This document shows positions 4,515 through 6,278 of a stretch of DNA of 6,278 nucleotides, one piece after another (position 1 is the stretch's first letter; every line of letters starts with the position of its first letter). A program made the translations under genes and the position numbers. Source of the DNA: DASPKO01 sp035628055 (GTDB lineage Bacteria > Planctomycetota > Phycisphaerae > Phycisphaerales > UBA1924); contig DASPKO010000149.1 in assembly GCA_035628055.1 (NCBI GenBank), positions 1 to 6,278 on the forward strand. The letters run 5' to 3'. The notes under the pieces are model-generated. The model was not told where the DNA came from and searched no databases. It was given only the letters and a program-made list of their open reading frames with translations.

Positions 4515-6278
4515 TTGGCCGCGACTCCCAGCACGCGGGCTCCCCGGAACAGCACGGCCCTGCCGGCCTGGGTGCTGCGCGCCGCGCGCTACCGGGGCCT
4601 GATCGTGCCCGTGAGCTTCGTCCTCCTGCTCGTGGTGGTGCTGGTCCCGCTCCCGCCCTTCGCGCTCGACCTGCTCATCTGCCTGAACATCACCGTCTCG
4701 GTGCTCGTGCTCCTGACCACGATCTACATGCGCGAGCCCCTGGACTTCTCGGTCTTCCCCTCGCTCCTGCTCGCGCTCACGCTCTTCCGCCTCGTGCTCA
4801 ACGTCGCCTCCACGCGCCTGGTCCTCACCGCCGATGCCTCCGGGCCCGAGGAGGCCATCGGCGTCGCGGGGCACGTGATCAGCGCCTTCGGGCAGTTCGT
4901 CGCGGGCGACTCGCTGGCGGTGGGCGTGATCATCTTCATGATCCTGGTGATCGTGCAGTTCGTGGTGATCACCAAGGGGGCCACGCGCATCAGCGAGGTC
5001 GCCGCCCGCTTCACCCTCGACGCCATGCCCGGCAAGCAGATGGCCATCGACGCCGACCTGAGCGCCGGCACCATCGACGAGCAGGAGGCCCGCCGCCGCC
5101 GCGAGCGCATCGGCCAGGAGGCCGACTTCTTCGGGGCCATGGACGGCGCCAGCAAGTTCGTCCGCGGCGACGCCATCGCCGGGCTCATCATCACCGCGAT
5201 CAACATCGCGGGCGGCTTCGCCATCGGCACGCTGGAGAAGGGCTGGCCCGCCGGACAGACCGCCCAGGTCTTCACCACGCTGACGATCGGCGACGGGCTG
5301 GCCAGCCAGATCCCCTCCTTCATCGTCGCCATCGCCGCCGCACTCATCGTCACCCGCTCGGGCTCCAAGGAGGACCTCGGCACCGAGCTGACGGGCCAGG
5401 TCCTCAGCCAGCCCACGGGCCTGGCGATCACCGCGTCGTTCCTCGTGCTGCTGGCCCTCACGCCCCTCCCCACCCTCCCCCTGCTCGGCACCGCCGCGAC
5501 GCTGGGGGGCCTGGCCTACGCGCTGTGGCGGACCCGGCGCGCCGGGGTCGCCGCCGAGCAGGGACGCCGCGCCGCCGCGACCGGCGCCCCCGAGCCCCCG
5601 CCCCCCGAGGCCCTGCTCAAGGTCGACGCGCTCGAGCTCGAGGTGGGCTACGGGCTGGTCGGCCTCGTCGACACGCGCCAGGGGGGCACCCTCCTCGAGC
5701 GCATCACCGCGATCCGCCGCCAGCTCGCCGCGGAGATCGGCCTCATCCTCCCCCCCGTGCGCATCCGCGACAACATGCAGGTGCCGCCCAACGAGTACCG
5801 CATCAAGATCCGCGGCAGCCCCGTCGCCACCGGCCAGGTCGTCCCCGGCCGCCTGCTGGCCATGGACTCGGGCATCGCCTCGGGGCCCATCGAGGGCATG
5901 CCCACCAAGGAGCCCGCCTTCGGGCTCGACGCCTGGTGGATCGAGCCGGCCATCAAGAGCCGCGCCGAGACGCTCAACTACACCGTCGTCGACCCCACCA
6001 GCGTGCTCGCCACCCACCTGACCGAGGTCGTGCGCCAGCACGCCGACGAGCTCCTCACCCGCGAGGAGGTGGCCGCCCTGCTGGCCCAGCTCAAGGAGAA
6101 GTCCCCCAAGCTCGTCGAGGAGGTGGTGCCCGGCGTCGTCAAGCCCGGCGAGGTGCAGAAGGTCCTGCAGAACCTGCTCCGAGAGCGCGTCAGCATCCGC
6201 GACCTCGAGTCCATCCTCGAGGCGCTCGCCGACTGGGGCCCCAAGACCAAGGACCTCGACGTGCTCACCGAGTACGTC
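4515..6278 (+). CDS. flhA: Flagellar export platform protein FlhA (3'-partial)
   Basis: FlhA forms the nonameric ring under the export gate; it couples proton flow to secretion and its cytoplasmic domain docks chaperone-substrate complexes. The window holds 588 residues and the frame is open at the right edge. E. coli FlhA is 692 residues, so roughly the last 100 are missing. The N-terminal half is membrane-embedded (about 28-46, 49-71, 80-104, 116-153, 218-240, 264-280 and 302-336). It carries the FHIPEP-family signature FRLVLNVASTRLVL at 91-104. The conserved cytoplasmic loop has MPGKQMAIDADL (171-182), the basic EARRRRERIGQEADFFGAMD stretch (191-210) and KFVRGDAIAG (214-223). An Ala/Pro/Arg-rich linker (about 339-367) leads to the cytoplasmic domain from about 370, with LELEVGYGL, LPPVRIRDNM, GLDAWWIEP, YTVVDPTSVLATHL and LLTREEV. 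The TTG start is supported by GGAGAG and by the absence of another start after the in-frame flhB stop. The sequence is intact as far as it goes. Confidence 0.97.
   Translation, partial: MAATPSTRAPRNSTALPAWVLRAARYRGLIVPVSFVLLLVVVLVPLPPFALDLLICLNITVSVLVLLTTIYMREPLDFSVFPSLLLALTLFRLVLNVASTRLVLTADASGPEEAIGVAGHVISAFGQFVAGDSLAVGVIIFMILVIVQFVVITKGATRISEVAARFTLDAMPGKQMAIDADLSAGTIDEQEARRRRERIGQEADFFGAMDGASKFVRGDAIAGLIITAINIAGGFAIGTLEKGWPAGQTAQVFTTLTIGDGLASQIPSFIVAIAAALIVTRSGSKEDLGTELTGQVLSQPTGLAITASFLVLLALTPLPTLPLLGTAATLGGLAYALWRTRRAGVAAEQGRRAAATGAPEPPPPEALLKVDALELEVGYGLVGLVDTRQGGTLLERITAIRRQLAAEIGLILPPVRIRDNMQVPPNEYRIKIRGSPVATGQVVPGRLLAMDSGIASGPIEGMPTKEPAFGLDAWWIEPAIKSRAETLNYTVVDPTSVLATHLTEVVRQHADELLTREEVAALLAQLKEKSPKLVEEVVPGVVKPGEVQKVLQNLLRERVSIRDLESILEALADWGPKTKDLDVLTEYV

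Noticed and set aside
2958..6041. A minus-strand open frame of about 1027 codons running antisense to fliR, flhB and flhA.
   Set aside because: Its translation is low-complexity (Gly, Asp, Glu, Ala, Gln, His, Arg) with no recognisable domain, and it is the complement of three well-conserved genes. Very high GC removes stop codons from antisense frames, so this is a shadow.
1..6278. The possibility that this is a virulence-type (injectisome) secretion locus or a novel export system.
   Set aside because: The presence of FliN and FliO, the order fliNOPQR-flhB-flhA and the FlhB/FlhA sequence features match a flagellar operon; no injectisome-specific gene is present.

Overview
The window is one co-oriented, tightly packed run of seven flagellar genes, all on the + strand: fliN (5' end outside the window), fliO, fliP, fliQ, fliR, flhB and flhA (3' end outside the window). 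Apart from FliN, which belongs to the rotor C-ring switch, the genes encode the inner-membrane part of the flagellar type III export apparatus. FliP, FliQ and FliR form the export gate, FliO helps the gate assemble, FlhB switches substrate specificity through an NPTH self-cleavage site, and FlhA is the large export platform. The sequence shows no mobile element, CRISPR array, tRNA or rRNA, and no stretch over 80 bases between genes.

Layout: fliN (3-479) is followed by a 46-base gap. fliO (526-1287) overlaps fliP (1284-2246) by ATGA. A 29-base pyrimidine-rich gap leads to fliQ (2276-2533). A 26-base gap leads to fliR (2560-3354, GTG start). A 17-base gap carrying a ribosome binding site leads to flhB (3372-4439, GTG start). 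A 75-base gap holds a strong GC hairpin and another ribosome binding site. flhA (4515-6278, TTG start) then runs off the right edge. The spacing, overlap and common strand indicate a single transcript. No promoter or intrinsic terminator was recognised, so transcription probably starts upstream and continues past flhA.

Organism: a flagellated Gram-negative-type bacterium with very high GC; nearly every codon ends in C or G. The style of FliN and FliO (FliN 'VELDKLAGDP...LNDNF', FliO 'DPDEVASIIVKTRD') reminds me of Planctomycetota, perhaps Phycisphaerae-like. That is an impression from memory, not a search, and is held at low to moderate confidence.

This is essentially a conventional core flagellar operon. 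I did not find a previously undescribed system. The points that merit a second look are the flhB-flhA intercistronic hairpin, the change to GTG/GTG/TTG start codons for the last three genes, the lack of Shine-Dalgarno sequences before fliQ and fliR, and the extended termini of FliO and FliP.
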